From Clostridia bacterium (GTDB lineage Bacteria > Bacillota > Clostridia > Lachnospirales > Anaerotignaceae): a stretch of 64,000 nt of DNA. The stretch covers positions 121,460 through 185,459 of the forward strand of contig JALCQR010000006.1 of the NCBI GenBank assembly GCA_022651385.1, read 5' to 3'. Numbering within the stretch: the first letter of the stretch is position 1; the number at the start of each line of letters is the position of its first letter. Shown piece by piece: positions 17,167-26,407 of the stretch. Both the position numbers and the translations under genes were made by a program. The notes beneath the pieces are model-generated. The model saw only the letters and a program-made list of their open reading frames with translations. It made no database searches and had not been told where the DNA came from.

Positions 17167-18339
17167 TTAAATAACACCTTTTTTTCTTAAAGTTTCAATC
17201 TGTTCATTATTAAAACCAATACCTTTTAATATTTCATCCGTATTTCCTCCCAATTTAGGCGAAGGACGGTTTAAAACAGGTTTGTTCTCAGATAACTTAA
17301 TTGGATTTCCAACAAGTTTAACAGGTCCCATAATTGGATCTTTAACTTCAACAACCATATCCCTTGCACTTAAGTGTTCATCTTCAAGAGCCTCGGCAAT
17401 TCCCATAACCTTTGCAGCAGGTATATCTGTATCATTAAACATATTTTCAATATCATCTGCGAACATACTTGAAAATTTAGACTCAATAATTTTCTTTAAT
17501 TCATTATTGTATTTCAGTCTGCCTTCGTTTGTACTGAATTTATCATTTTTTTCAATGCCGAGCTTTGTAGCAAAAGTATCCCACATATCATTGTTTTTTA
17601 CCGTTACGGCTACAAAATTGTCCTTTGTTTTATATACATCGCAAGGAGCACAATATAAGCTTTTATTGCCTATACGGGAATAAATTTTACCTTTGTTAGC
17701 ATATTCAAGTATAGGATATTCCAGCATGCTGAAAAGCGAGCCAAGCATTGTAACATCAACCTTTTGGCCTTCACCGGTCATAAGTCTGTAATAGTATGCA
17801 ATAACAATGCTGAGCAAAAGCATTAAGCCGGAATAACTGTCACCTACAGCAGGGCCTATTTTGGTATGACATTTATCAGGAAAACCATTTAAGTCCATAA
17901 TTCCGCTCATTGATTGAACTACATTGTCATATGCAGCAAGTTTTGACAACTCACCTTTTGAGCCAAAACCTGAAATTGTAGCATAAATTATATCTGGCTT
18001 TAATACCTTCATATCATCGTATCCTATTCCATATTTTTCAAGGGTTCCGGCTTTGAAATTTGAACAAACGATATCTGCTTCCTTAACAAGGTCAAAAACT
18101 ATTTTTTTGCCTTCTTTGCTTGCTATGTTCAACGTTATACTTTTTTTGCCACTGTTGAAAGATGCATAATATCCGCTGCGGCCATTTTTAAAAGGTCCCC
18201 ATGCACGAGCCTGGTCTACGCCGTCAACTCTTTCAATCTTTATAACATCTGCTCCAAAATCACCTAAATTCAATGAACAAAACGGTCCTGCATAAGCATG
18301 TGTAAAATCAACAACTTTAACTCCATCAAATAATCCCAT
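17167..18339 (-). CDS. Family III (CaiB/BaiF) CoA-transferase, catalytic-Asp copy
   Basis: Family III CoA-transferases move CoA between carboxylic acids through an aspartyl intermediate. This 390-residue protein starts GVKVVDFTHAYAGPFCS and has FGADVIKIE, and Asp167 lies in IGPAVGDSYSG where the catalytic aspartate is expected. The ATG follows GAGAGGTGAG; it starts 11 bases after the stop of the paralogous gene. With a BCCT transporter remnant next door, a trimethylamine-type substrate (carnitine, butyrobetaine or similar) is a reasonable inference. Related enzymes act on 2-hydroxyacids, bile acids, oxalate and aromatic succinates, so the substrate is open. Confidence 0.85.
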   Translation of the reverse strand: MGLFDGVKVVDFTHAYAGPFCSLNLGDFGADVIKIERVDGVDQARAWGPFKNGRSGYYASFNSGKKSITLNIASKEGKKIVFDLVKEADIVCSNFKAGTLEKYGIGYDDMKVLKPDIIYATISGFGSKGELSKLAAYDNVVQSMSGIMDLNGFPDKCHTKIGPAVGDSYSGLMLLLSIVIAYYYRLMTGEGQKVDVTMLGSLFSMLEYPILEYANKGKIYSRIGNKSLYCAPCDVYKTKDNFVAVTVKNNDMWDTFATKLGIEKNDKFSTNEGRLKYNNELKKIIESKFSSMFADDIENMFNDTDIPAAKVMGIAEALEDEHLSARDMVVEVKDPIMGPVKLVGNPIKLSENKPVLNRPSPKLGGNTDEILKGIGFNNEQIETLRKKGVI

Positions 18340-18350
18340 AATCTCACCTC

Positions 18351-19535
18351 TCAAATTATATTTTCATCAATTAATTTCTTAAGTGTGTCTGTATTAAAGC
18401 CTGCATGTTCTAAAATTTCTTTGGTGTTTTCACCTAACTTAGGTGCATCTTTAAAACTGTCGGCAGGTGTTTTGCTTAACTCAAATGGAATTGTAGGATA
18501 AATTAAATCTCCTAATTTTTCGCTCATAAATTTTGTTGTAAATCCATTTTCATGAGTATTAGGCATATCGGTTATTTCCTGAATATTCATTACTCTCGAA
18601 CACGGTATTCCTAAGGCGCAGCATTTCTTTTCCACATAATTTTTTTTAAGTTTAATTATCTTTTCGGCAAGCAAAGGCCTTAAAACATGTAAACATTCCG
18701 TTCTTCTGCCTTCATTGTCAACAAACCTGTCGTCATTTTTTAAATCCTCAAAGCCAAGGGCATCACAGAATTTTTCCCATTGAGGCTGCGTCGCACAACC
18801 AACCGCAACATATCCGTCACATGTTTCAAATGTATCATAAGGTGCACATGAGGGGTCAAAATTACCTTTTCTTGTGTGAACCTCTCCAATTGTCATATAA
18901 GCTACAGGCGCAGCTTCAATACATGAAAACATGGAATCCTGTAATGAAATATCCAGTTTTTGCCCAATTCCGCGTTTTTTCTTGTCGGCAACAGCCATAA
19001 CAATACCTGTTGCGAAATAACCTGCCGCATAATGCTCCGCAATAGAAGGTGCTGCCTGAACAGGTTCCTCATTTATAACTCCCGTCATATCCATAGCAAC
19101 ACTTTTAGCCTGTACAACAATGGAACTTCCGGGTTTATTTTTGAGCGGTCCGCTTTCACCGAAATATGTATATGAAGCGTATATAATATCACTTTTAATT
19201 TTTTTCAGGTCTTCATATCCAAGTCCCATTGAATCCATAATACCGGGTTTATATGATACGCATAAAACATCATATAAAGGAACGATTTTTTTAAAAATTT
19301 CTTTGCCTTCTGGTGTTGTGATGTCAAGAGTAATACTTTTTTTGCCGCCGTTTAAAAAATTAAAATAAATACTTTTATTATTTTTTAACGGCTGCCATAA
19401 TCTTGCTGCATCACCTTCTTGAGGCTTTTCTAATTTAGTAACCTCTGCGCCAAAACTGCTTAAATACATAGTAGCTAAATTTACTGTAAGTTTTTCCGAT
19501 AAATCCAAAATCTTAATGTCATTCAGCGCTTTCAA
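18351..19535 (-). CDS. Family III (CaiB/BaiF) CoA-transferase paralogue, Asp-to-Glu at the active site
   Basis: This 394-residue protein aligns along its length with the downstream gene product (same FGAEVTKLE and GKKSITLDI blocks), so the two arose by duplication. At the position of the catalytic aspartate it has Glu167 in APSIAEHYAAG. It may therefore be a non-catalytic partner in a heteromeric transferase. The start is a TTG 8 bases after AGGGAG. It is the first gene of a probable operon whose sigma-54 promoter lies 24-40 bases upstream. Confidence 0.82.
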   Translation of the reverse strand: MKALNDIKILDLSEKLTVNLATMYLSSFGAEVTKLEKPQEGDAARLWQPLKNNKSIYFNFLNGGKKSITLDITTPEGKEIFKKIVPLYDVLCVSYKPGIMDSMGLGYEDLKKIKSDIIYASYTYFGESGPLKNKPGSSIVVQAKSVAMDMTGVINEEPVQAAPSIAEHYAAGYFATGIVMAVADKKKRGIGQKLDISLQDSMFSCIEAAPVAYMTIGEVHTRKGNFDPSCAPYDTFETCDGYVAVGCATQPQWEKFCDALGFEDLKNDDRFVDNEGRRTECLHVLRPLLAEKIIKLKKNYVEKKCCALGIPCSRVMNIQEITDMPNTHENGFTTKFMSEKLGDLIYPTIPFELSKTPADSFKDAPKLGENTKEILEHAGFNTDTLKKLIDENII

Positions 19536-19558
19536 ACTATCATCTCCCTTAATTTTTT

Positions 19559-19575
19559 AGCAATAAGCGTGCCAA
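19559..19575 (-). promoter_or_regulatory. Consensus sigma-54 (-24/-12) promoter
   Basis: The minus strand reads TTGGCACGCTTATTGCT, matching the sigma-54 consensus TTGGCACG-N4-TTGCW at every position. The predicted transcription start is near 19549, at the ribosome-binding site of the first CoA-transferase gene. The spacing to the gene and three enhancer-like palindromes upstream support function. Confidence 0.85.
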
Positions 19576-19626
19576 TTATAAAGCCCCATTTTAAAGCATT
19601 TCTATTACTTAAAATTTTTAAAATTA

Positions 19627-19711
19627 TTCATTTTTGAATATTGTTTTAAAAATAACAAACTTTAGCAGCATAATTTCCTGTTCATTTTTGAATAAATTAT
19701 TCTGTTTTGAA
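19627..19711 (-). promoter_or_regulatory. Three enhancer-like palindromes upstream of the sigma-54 promoter
   Basis: TTCATTTTTGAA occurs at 19627-19638 and 19681-19692, and TTCTGTTTTGAA at 19700-19711, all TTC-N6-GAA palindromes; the first is extended to ATTCA-N4-TGAAT. They lie about 50-135 bases upstream of the -24 element, where sigma-54 activators bind. Spacings of 54 and 19 bases are close to whole helical turns. Confidence 0.6.
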
Positions 19712-19730
19712 TAAATTACAATAAAAAATA

Positions 19731-19762
19731 TTGTACAATATTTTTTTTGTACAATATTTTTT
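19731..19762. repeat. Perfect 16-bp tandem duplication
   Basis: TTGTACAATATTTTTT is repeated twice head to tail; each unit holds the palindrome ATTGTACAAT-like core TTGTACAA. It lies in the 326-base AT-rich gap between the CoA-transferase operon and the galT-like gene. Beyond the sigma-54 elements and this repeat I see nothing else in the gap. Confidence 0.7.
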
Positions 19763-19861
19763 AAATACATATTAAATTATTCGAAGTTCTTTTGCTCTTT
19801 AAGTATAATATTTTTGCCAACCTTAATTCTAAAAGATTCAGACAAAATAATTACAGAAAAT

Positions 19862-20836
19862 TTACAGTTCACGAAGCCTTTTAGTCGCAACCTCCGGAAG
19901 CACAGGGTTAATATAGCCATAAGTTGAGTATTCAAAACCAGCCATAGCACTTATCCTTGGCATTATTTTAACATACCAATGATGTACTCCTTTTTCACTT
20001 TTTGATGTCTCATCCTCAAAGCCTATGTTATAGCATACGCCTGCTCTAAGCTTATCAACTTTATTAAGCATTTTAAGAAATATCTCCGCAAAATCAAGCA
20101 TATCTTCTTCTTTAAGCTCAGCTAAAGATGATATATGTTTTTTGGGAACCACCCAAATTTCAAAGCTCACTCTTGACGCATACGGAGAAAAAGCAATAAA
20201 TTTTTCAGTTTCATCAACTATTCTTATTTTCTTTTCTCTTTCATGTTTAATAATATCACACATTAAACAATGATTGTTTTCCCTTTTATATTTACTAAAA
20301 GACTCATTATATTTTTCTTGTTCCTCCGGTACAAACGGAATTCCCATAACCTGCCAATGGGAATGCGAGATTGACGCTCCGGCCATTGGGCCGTTATTTT
20401 TGAATATCTGAACATATTCCACTCCTTCCGTGTCTCTGGCATTTATAAGGCGTTCCTTCATTACCTTAACCACATCGGCAAATTCATCCGTCGAAAGCTG
20501 GGATGTTTGTATTTTATGGTCAGGCGTATCAACTATAAGTTCATGTACGCCTTTTCCGCTTTTTGATATATAAAACGAATCCTCATCTTTTTCATATTTA
20601 TCTATATCAATTGCGGGATACATGTTGTCAAAAACACGGATACACCATTTACCGTCCTTTTTAGTGCAAAATTTAGTTTTCGGGGTTTCTGTCTCATTGC
20701 CTGGGCAAAACGGACAGTCACTTTCCATATTATCAAGCACCGTATGCATATGTTTAAAGGCATATGGTTTTTTGTGTCTGTTTGCTGCAAATATAACCCA
20801 CTGTCCAGTGAGTATATCCTTTCTTATCTGTGACAT
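19862..20836 (-). CDS. galT: Galactose-1-phosphate uridylyltransferase family protein
   Basis: GalT exchanges UMP between UDP-glucose and galactose 1-phosphate in the Leloir pathway. The 324-residue protein has the N-terminal block DILTGQWVIFAANRHKKP, the CPFCPGNE zinc-type pair and the active-site HIT motif as SHSHWQVMG; the usual first residue pattern HPHxQ is HSHWQ here. A second motif CLMCDI follows. No galK or galE is nearby; instead it ends the polA-coaE-slt-lipoprotein run with a 5-base gap. It could act on another nucleotide sugar or NDP substrate. Confidence 0.75.
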   Translation of the reverse strand: MSQIRKDILTGQWVIFAANRHKKPYAFKHMHTVLDNMESDCPFCPGNETETPKTKFCTKKDGKWCIRVFDNMYPAIDIDKYEKDEDSFYISKSGKGVHELIVDTPDHKIQTSQLSTDEFADVVKVMKERLINARDTEGVEYVQIFKNNGPMAGASISHSHWQVMGIPFVPEEQEKYNESFSKYKRENNHCLMCDIIKHEREKKIRIVDETEKFIAFSPYASRVSFEIWVVPKKHISSLAELKEEDMLDFAEIFLKMLNKVDKLRAGVCYNIGFEDETSKSEKGVHHWYVKIMPRISAMAGFEYSTYGYINPVLPEVATKRLREL

Positions 20837-20841
20837 TCATT

Positions 20842-22455
20842 TCACCCTCTATTAAAGTACCAGCTGTCTATATTAACATAACTGTTAAAAGGCTCCGCCT
20901 TTATATCTCCTCCCACACGGTCATTTACATAAAGCGCCGATTTCCTGAAAAGCAAACTAATATACGGCAAGTCATCGGCACAGTATTTTTCAAGTACACT
21001 GTATGCTGATTTCATATCATTTTCATTTACCGAAGAATAAGCTGCCTGAAGGAGGCTGTCCATTTTATCTGAGCTATAAGAAATATAGTTTGTAGAGCCG
21101 ATGTATTCTTTGCCAAACATAAATCCGAAATACGGCACAACCGACATCTGCCACCCGCCTACGAACATATCAAAATTACCGTCTGAAAGAGCCTGCTCGT
21201 ATTCGTCAAAACTTTTGCTTATTACAGTTGCATCTACTCCAACTGTCTTAAGCTCATCCGCTATTTTAATTGCAACTTGCTTTCTTTGCTTGTTTTCCGA
21301 ATTTACAAGTATGCTTACACTAAGTTTTTGTACTGTTCCATCATCGTTTTGTTTTTCAAGAATACCATCATCATCGGAGTCTTTCCAGCCAGAAAGCGAC
21401 AGATATTCCTTCGCCATAGATATATCATAATCAGGCTGCTTTACATTTTTGTCGTAAAGAAAACTTGACGGATTTACAGGTGATGACGCCTTAACTGCAT
21501 TTGAAAGATAAATACTGTCTATTATGCTGTCAATCGGCACACATGACGCAATGGCTTTTCTGAAATTTTTATCGGCACAAATTTCACTCTCAAAATTAAA
21601 GCCTACAAACTCATAGTAATCATCCGTATATTCACATTTTTGAGTATCCTTTTCAAAATCATATCTGCCCATATTTTCTTCATCGACAAGTACACAGTCT
21701 GTTATTTTCTGACTGAATGAGTAAATATCCGTATCGGCATCAGTTGTCATTTTAATCTTGATACGTGGTATTTTAGGCTTTTGAGTAAAACTGTTGTCAG
21801 CTGCTTCAAGTACAAGTTCTTTTGACGGAGTTATACTCACAAACTTGTATGGACCGCTGCCCATAGGATCTGAAGCAGATGTTGCCCTGCTGTAGTAACT
21901 TTTTGATATTACAGGAAAACACATTGAGTATATATTTCCGCTGAAGGCAGAAGAAAACCTTACAGTTAACGTAAGTCTATCAACTACTGAAACTGAAGAA
22001 ATATTTTCAGCACATTTTTTATAAACTGAATTTTCATCAGAATTTTTGATTACATTAATAGAATATGCAACATCTTCAGCTGTTATATTTGTACCGTTGT
22101 GAAATTCAAGGCCGTCTTTTATCTTAATTGTAAGATCTCTGCCGTCTTCGGTATAATACCAGCTTTCGGCAACGGCGGCTTTTGGTTTGTCAGTTTCGTC
22201 CAAAGCTATAAGCGGCTCAAAAACCATTCTAAGCACATTGTCAACCGAAGCGTCACAGTTAGTAAGCGGATTCAGATCCTCAGCAGTTCTCATTGATAAT
22301 GTAAGTACGTTTGTATTTTTTTCTTCGTCCTGTTCTGTTTTGGTTTCCTGAACCTGAACCGATTTAGCAGGCTGAGTTTGAGTTTTGCCGTCACCGCAGC
22401 CTGAAAGTGACAACATTAGTATAATCGTAATCGAAAAAATCGTTATTTTTTTCAT
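20842..22455 (-). CDS. Family 5 extracellular solute-binding lipoprotein (peptide/nickel type)
   Basis: The 537-residue precursor has a lipoprotein signal ending LSLSGC (Cys20) and the family 5 pattern: LNPLTNCDASVDNVLRMVFEPL, then DGLEFHNGTNITAEDV and SDPMGSGPYKFV. It would capture peptides or similar ligands at the membrane for an ABC importer. No permease or ATPase genes are adjacent; it lies between a lytic transglycosylase gene and the galT-like gene with gaps of 11 and 5 bases. A role in murein peptide recovery is possible given the neighbour but is inference. Confidence 0.85.
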   Translation of the reverse strand: MKKITIFSITIILMLSLSGCGDGKTQTQPAKSVQVQETKTEQDEEKNTNVLTLSMRTAEDLNPLTNCDASVDNVLRMVFEPLIALDETDKPKAAVAESWYYTEDGRDLTIKIKDGLEFHNGTNITAEDVAYSINVIKNSDENSVYKKCAENISSVSVVDRLTLTVRFSSAFSGNIYSMCFPVISKSYYSRATSASDPMGSGPYKFVSITPSKELVLEAADNSFTQKPKIPRIKIKMTTDADTDIYSFSQKITDCVLVDEENMGRYDFEKDTQKCEYTDDYYEFVGFNFESEICADKNFRKAIASCVPIDSIIDSIYLSNAVKASSPVNPSSFLYDKNVKQPDYDISMAKEYLSLSGWKDSDDDGILEKQNDDGTVQKLSVSILVNSENKQRKQVAIKIADELKTVGVDATVISKSFDEYEQALSDGNFDMFVGGWQMSVVPYFGFMFGKEYIGSTNYISYSSDKMDSLLQAAYSSVNENDMKSAYSVLEKYCADDLPYISLLFRKSALYVNDRVGGDIKAEPFNSYVNIDSWYFNRG

Positions 22456-22466
22456 ATTTTTGTCCC

Positions 22467-23027
22467 TTAATTGTTTTTACTATAAAGATACTCATAAATT
22501 TTTTTAGTTATATTTATTTTTCTTACATAGTTTTCTGTTTCTGAATAAGGTATCGAATCAAGATTCAAGCCATCATTGCTGAGCATATTGTCCTCAAGCC
22601 ATCTTGAAACATTCCCGCTTCCGGCATTGTATGCCGCAATTGCGGTATTGCAGCAGTCAAACTGCCGCATTAGCTTAGAGATATACCAGCATCCTATTTC
22701 GATATTAGTATCGGGGTCAAAAAGCTTATCTGTCGAAAAATCTTTAATTCCTATATTTTCGGCAGCCCATATGCCTGTTACTTCTGTAACCTGCATTAAT
22801 CCCCTTGCATTTTTCGGAGAAACGGCATTTTGATTGAAATTGCTTTCTGTTTTGATTATGGCATAAATCAAATATTTGTCAGTATTATACTTCTCACTGT
22901 ATTTTTCAACTTGATCGCTATACTTAAGCGGAAACAATATCTGAGGCATTATGTAAAATCTTAAAAGCAGCCCCACAGCAATAAACAACAAAGAGATTTT
23001 TATCAATCTGGATAAAAACTTTATCAT
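22467..23027 (-). CDS. Membrane-anchored soluble lytic transglycosylase (SLT domain)
   Basis: The 186-residue protein has an N-terminal membrane anchor (about 8-28) and an SLT domain beginning YLIYAIIKTESNFNQNAVS, with the catalytic Glu61, then ARGLMQVTE and IAAYNAGSGNVSRWL. It would cleave peptidoglycan glycan strands to 1,6-anhydro products outside the cell. It follows coaE by 17 bases. Length and layout match the YjbJ-like small transglycosylases of clostridia. Confidence 0.88.
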   Translation of the reverse strand: MIKFLSRLIKISLLFIAVGLLLRFYIMPQILFPLKYSDQVEKYSEKYNTDKYLIYAIIKTESNFNQNAVSPKNARGLMQVTEVTGIWAAENIGIKDFSTDKLFDPDTNIEIGCWYISKLMRQFDCCNTAIAAYNAGSGNVSRWLEDNMLSNDGLNLDSIPYSETENYVRKINITKKIYEYLYSKNN

Positions 23028-23044
23028 TTCATTCTCCGTTTCAA

Positions 23045-23632
23045 TTAACTCTCCAGTGCCCTTTCAACTTCTTTTTCAAGATTATTTAAGTCAGTGCTGT
23101 TGTCTATAATTTTAGTTGCAAATCCAGCATATGTACTCCATGGCTTTTGCCTTGAAAGCCTATTTTCAGCTTCTTTTTGTGTTATGCCGTCTCTTTGCAT
23201 TATTCTTTTTACCTGTACATTTTTATCTGCATGCACTGCCCATATTTCTTTTGCAAGAGTAATAAATTTTCCTTCAATAAGCAATGGCGCGTCTATTATC
23301 ACAATCGAAGCACCATTTTTTTCAGCTTCTTTAATTTGTCTTTCCATTTCATCGAATATATATTTATGAGTTGTGTCGTTTAAAAATTTTAGTTTTTCAC
23401 CGCCGTCGGCAAATACTATATTTCCAAGCTTTCGCCTTAATATTTCACCGTCGTCGCCTACAATTTTGCTCCCAAAATAGTCTACAAGTTTATAATATGC
23501 TTCCGTTCCGTTTAATATTATATCATGGGCTATTTTGTCAGCATCTATATTTACAGCACCTTTTTTAAGTAATATTTCACTTACAGCGCTTTTTCCGCTT
23601 CCGCTTGGTCCAGTTATTCCAATTACCCTCAT
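23045..23632 (-). CDS. coaE: Dephospho-CoA kinase
   Basis: CoaE phosphorylates dephospho-CoA at the 3' ribose hydroxyl, the last step of CoA synthesis. The 195-residue protein has Walker A GPSGSGKS (residues 8-15), the INADKIAHD-like block NIDADKIAHDII and DAPLLIEG. The polA-coaE order with a 15-base gap is common in Firmicutes. Confidence 0.95.
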   Translation of the reverse strand: MRVIGITGPSGSGKSAVSEILLKKGAVNIDADKIAHDIILNGTEAYYKLVDYFGSKIVGDDGEILRRKLGNIVFADGGEKLKFLNDTTHKYIFDEMERQIKEAEKNGASIVIIDAPLLIEGKFITLAKEIWAVHADKNVQVKRIMQRDGITQKEAENRLSRQKPWSTYAGFATKIIDNSTDLNNLEKEVERALES

Positions 23633-23647
23633 AATTGCACTCCCGCT

Positions 23648-26299
23648 TTACTTTGCATCATACCAACTATATCCATTTTTAACCTCGGCTACAAGAGGCA
23701 CTTTAAGTTTGACGGCATTTTCCATATTTGTTTGTAAAATCTTTGCAGCCTCTTCTTTTTCATTTTCAGGAGCTTCTATTATAAGTTCGTCATGTACCTG
23801 CAAAATAAGCCGGGATTTCATTTTTCTTTTTTTAAGTTCACGCCATACCTTCACCATTGCTATTTTAATAATATCGGCCGCCGTACCTTGTATAGGCATA
23901 TTCATTGCTACTCTTTCACCAAACGAACGCTGAACAAAATTGGACGCCGATAATTCCGGCATAGGTCTGCGTCTGTTAAAAATAGTAGACACATAGCCGT
24001 CTTTTTTTGCCTTTTCAACTGTTTGAGTCATATATTTTTTCACATTCGGGTATTTTTTAAAATAGCTTTCAATATACTGTTCGGCAGCTTTTCTTGTAAT
24101 TCCCAAGTCCTGACTTAGGCTAAATGCTCCAATTCCGTAAATAATACCAAAATTTACCGCTTTTGCCTGACGTCTTTCATAATCCGTAATATCTTCAAAC
24201 TTTTTACCTAAAACCTGTGATGCCGTAAGACGATGTATATCCTGTCCGTTTATAAACGCCTGCTGCAGAGCCTCATCATCTGCCATATGAGCCAACACTC
24301 TAAGCTCTATCTGTGAATAATCCGCATCAACAAAAATATATCCGTCTTCCGGAATAAATACTTTTCTGAGTTCTCTGCCAAGTTCAAGTCTAACAGGTAT
24401 ATTCTGCAAATTAGGCTCAGTGGAGCTAATTCTTCCCGTAGCTGTAACTGTCTGATTAAATGTTGAATATATTCTGTGTGTATTTTTATCCATTACTGCC
24501 AAAAGTCCGTCGGCATATGTGCTTTTAAGCTTGGAAAGCTGTCTGAAATAAAGCACCTTTTCGACTATCGGGTTTTCATACCTGAGCTTTTCAAGCACAC
24601 TTGCAGCTGTGGAATATCCTGTCTTTGTTTTCTTGCTGCCTTTAAGCCCCATTTTCTCAAAAAGTATATATCCAAGCTGTTTTGGAGAATTAATATTAAA
24701 TTCTTCTCCTGCTAATTTATATATCTCGTCACGTATTGATACAATCTTTTCCTCAAGATAACTGCCATACTGTTCAAGTCCGGATTTATCTACTTTCATA
24801 CCGTACTTTTCCATATCCGAAAGTACATAAATAAGCGGCATTTCAATATCATAAAACAGCTCATGCTGGCCGCTTTCCTCAATTTTTTCTTCCATAACTT
24901 TTCTGCCTTCGTACATTATCTCAGACTGTGTTACGGCAAATGACACCCTTGAGTTTTCATCCAAAGTTTTCACAGAAGCCTTGCTTTTGCCCTTTCCAAG
25001 TATTTCTTCCTCGCTTTTTACAAACCTTCCCAAAAATTCTGACGCTATATCATCATAGTCGTATGACTCTCTTGTTGAGTTAAGAATATATCCGGCAATA
25101 GATGTGTCAAAATCAGCGCCTTTAAGCTCAATTCCATATAATGAAAGCAAACGTATATCATGTTTGATGTTATGCCCTGTCTTTTTAATATTTTCATCTT
25201 CAAAAAAACACTCTGAGCTTTTCATAAGCACATCAGAAGCCATTTCAGCATATGTTCCGCCATTTTCATTATAAAAGCTTAAACCTAAAGGTTTTTCGTC
25301 TTCTGAAATTATAACATACGCAGTATTTTTACAATCTTTTACAGACTTTAAATATTCATCAAATTCGGTTTTATCTTTTATAAATCTGTAAATTGCTTTT
25401 TCCTTGTTTTTTTCAGTGGCACTTCCATTTGTATTAAATCTTCCGAGAAGTGATTTTAACTCAAGCTTTTTTAATATATCATAAGCTTCACCGTTTATAC
25501 TGCTGCTTATAACAGGCATATTTTCAAGCTCAAGAGTTACCGGTGCTTCTTTTGTAATCTCAACAAGAAAACGGCTGAGTCTCGCCTGTTCTTCAAATTC
25601 AGTTATATTTTTCGATGCTTTTGCCGGTGAAATTTCAGAAGCATTTTTAATGGCATTTTCAACTGTGCCGTATTTCTGTATTATTTTTATGGCCGTCTTT
25701 TCGCCTATGGACGGAACACCGGGTATATTGTCTGATGAATCACCCATAAGAGCCTTTACTTCAATAAATTCCTTAGGTGAAACGCCGTATTTTTCGAATA
25801 CATCTTTTGCGTAATATTCCTCTGTTTCAGTATTTCCGCCCTTTGTTTTAGGCATTTTTATTTTAACAGTTTCTCCTGCCAGCTGTAAAAGGTCACGGTC
25901 TCCTGATACAATAACCGCTTCATAATCCATATCTACAGCCTGTTTTGAAAGAGTACCTATTATATCATCGGCTTCAAAGCCTTCAACAGCATATTGTTTA
26001 ATATTCATAAGTGTAAGAAGTTTCTTAATTATCGGCATCTGCATAAACAGCTCATCAGGCATTTTTTTTCTTGTGCCTTTATAATCAGTATATTTTTTAT
26101 GTCTGAATGTAGGTGCCTTAAGGTCAAAAGCAACCGCCATATTTGTCGGTTTTTCCTCATCCATAAATTTCAAAATTATATTAAAGAAGCCATAAACGGC
26201 ATTCGTATATGTTCCCTCATTGTTGGTAAGCAGCGGCACACCGTAAAAAGCACGGTTTGCAATACTGTTTCCATCTATAAGCATTATTTTTCCAAGCAT
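23648..26299 (-). CDS. polA: DNA polymerase I
   Basis: The 883-residue protein has a 5'-3' exonuclease (about 1-270, VSGDRDLLQLAGETVKIKMP), a 3'-5' exonuclease-like domain (about 290-480) and the family A polymerase. Polymerase motifs A (DADYSQIELRVLAHM), B (RRQAKAVNFGIIYG) and C (QVHDELI) are intact. The proofreading domain has lost its first carboxylate motif (ISEDEK in place of DxE), so it is probably inactive, as in many Firmicutes. The start follows AGGAGG. It heads a five-gene minus-strand run. Confidence 0.96.
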   Translation of the reverse strand: MLGKIMLIDGNSIANRAFYGVPLLTNNEGTYTNAVYGFFNIILKFMDEEKPTNMAVAFDLKAPTFRHKKYTDYKGTRKKMPDELFMQMPIIKKLLTLMNIKQYAVEGFEADDIIGTLSKQAVDMDYEAVIVSGDRDLLQLAGETVKIKMPKTKGGNTETEEYYAKDVFEKYGVSPKEFIEVKALMGDSSDNIPGVPSIGEKTAIKIIQKYGTVENAIKNASEISPAKASKNITEFEEQARLSRFLVEITKEAPVTLELENMPVISSSINGEAYDILKKLELKSLLGRFNTNGSATEKNKEKAIYRFIKDKTEFDEYLKSVKDCKNTAYVIISEDEKPLGLSFYNENGGTYAEMASDVLMKSSECFFEDENIKKTGHNIKHDIRLLSLYGIELKGADFDTSIAGYILNSTRESYDYDDIASEFLGRFVKSEEEILGKGKSKASVKTLDENSRVSFAVTQSEIMYEGRKVMEEKIEESGQHELFYDIEMPLIYVLSDMEKYGMKVDKSGLEQYGSYLEEKIVSIRDEIYKLAGEEFNINSPKQLGYILFEKMGLKGSKKTKTGYSTAASVLEKLRYENPIVEKVLYFRQLSKLKSTYADGLLAVMDKNTHRIYSTFNQTVTATGRISSTEPNLQNIPVRLELGRELRKVFIPEDGYIFVDADYSQIELRVLAHMADDEALQQAFINGQDIHRLTASQVLGKKFEDITDYERRQAKAVNFGIIYGIGAFSLSQDLGITRKAAEQYIESYFKKYPNVKKYMTQTVEKAKKDGYVSTIFNRRRPMPELSASNFVQRSFGERVAMNMPIQGTAADIIKIAMVKVWRELKKRKMKSRLILQVHDELIIEAPENEKEEAAKILQTNMENAVKLKVPLVAEVKNGYSWYDAK

Positions 26300-26407
26300 A
26301 GCTGCCTCCTGAATTTAAGTTATCATTTTTTATTATACTATTATTTAGTCCAAAACACCAATAATATTTAATATAAAAGTACATATAAATAATATGGGTG
26401 ATAATAT

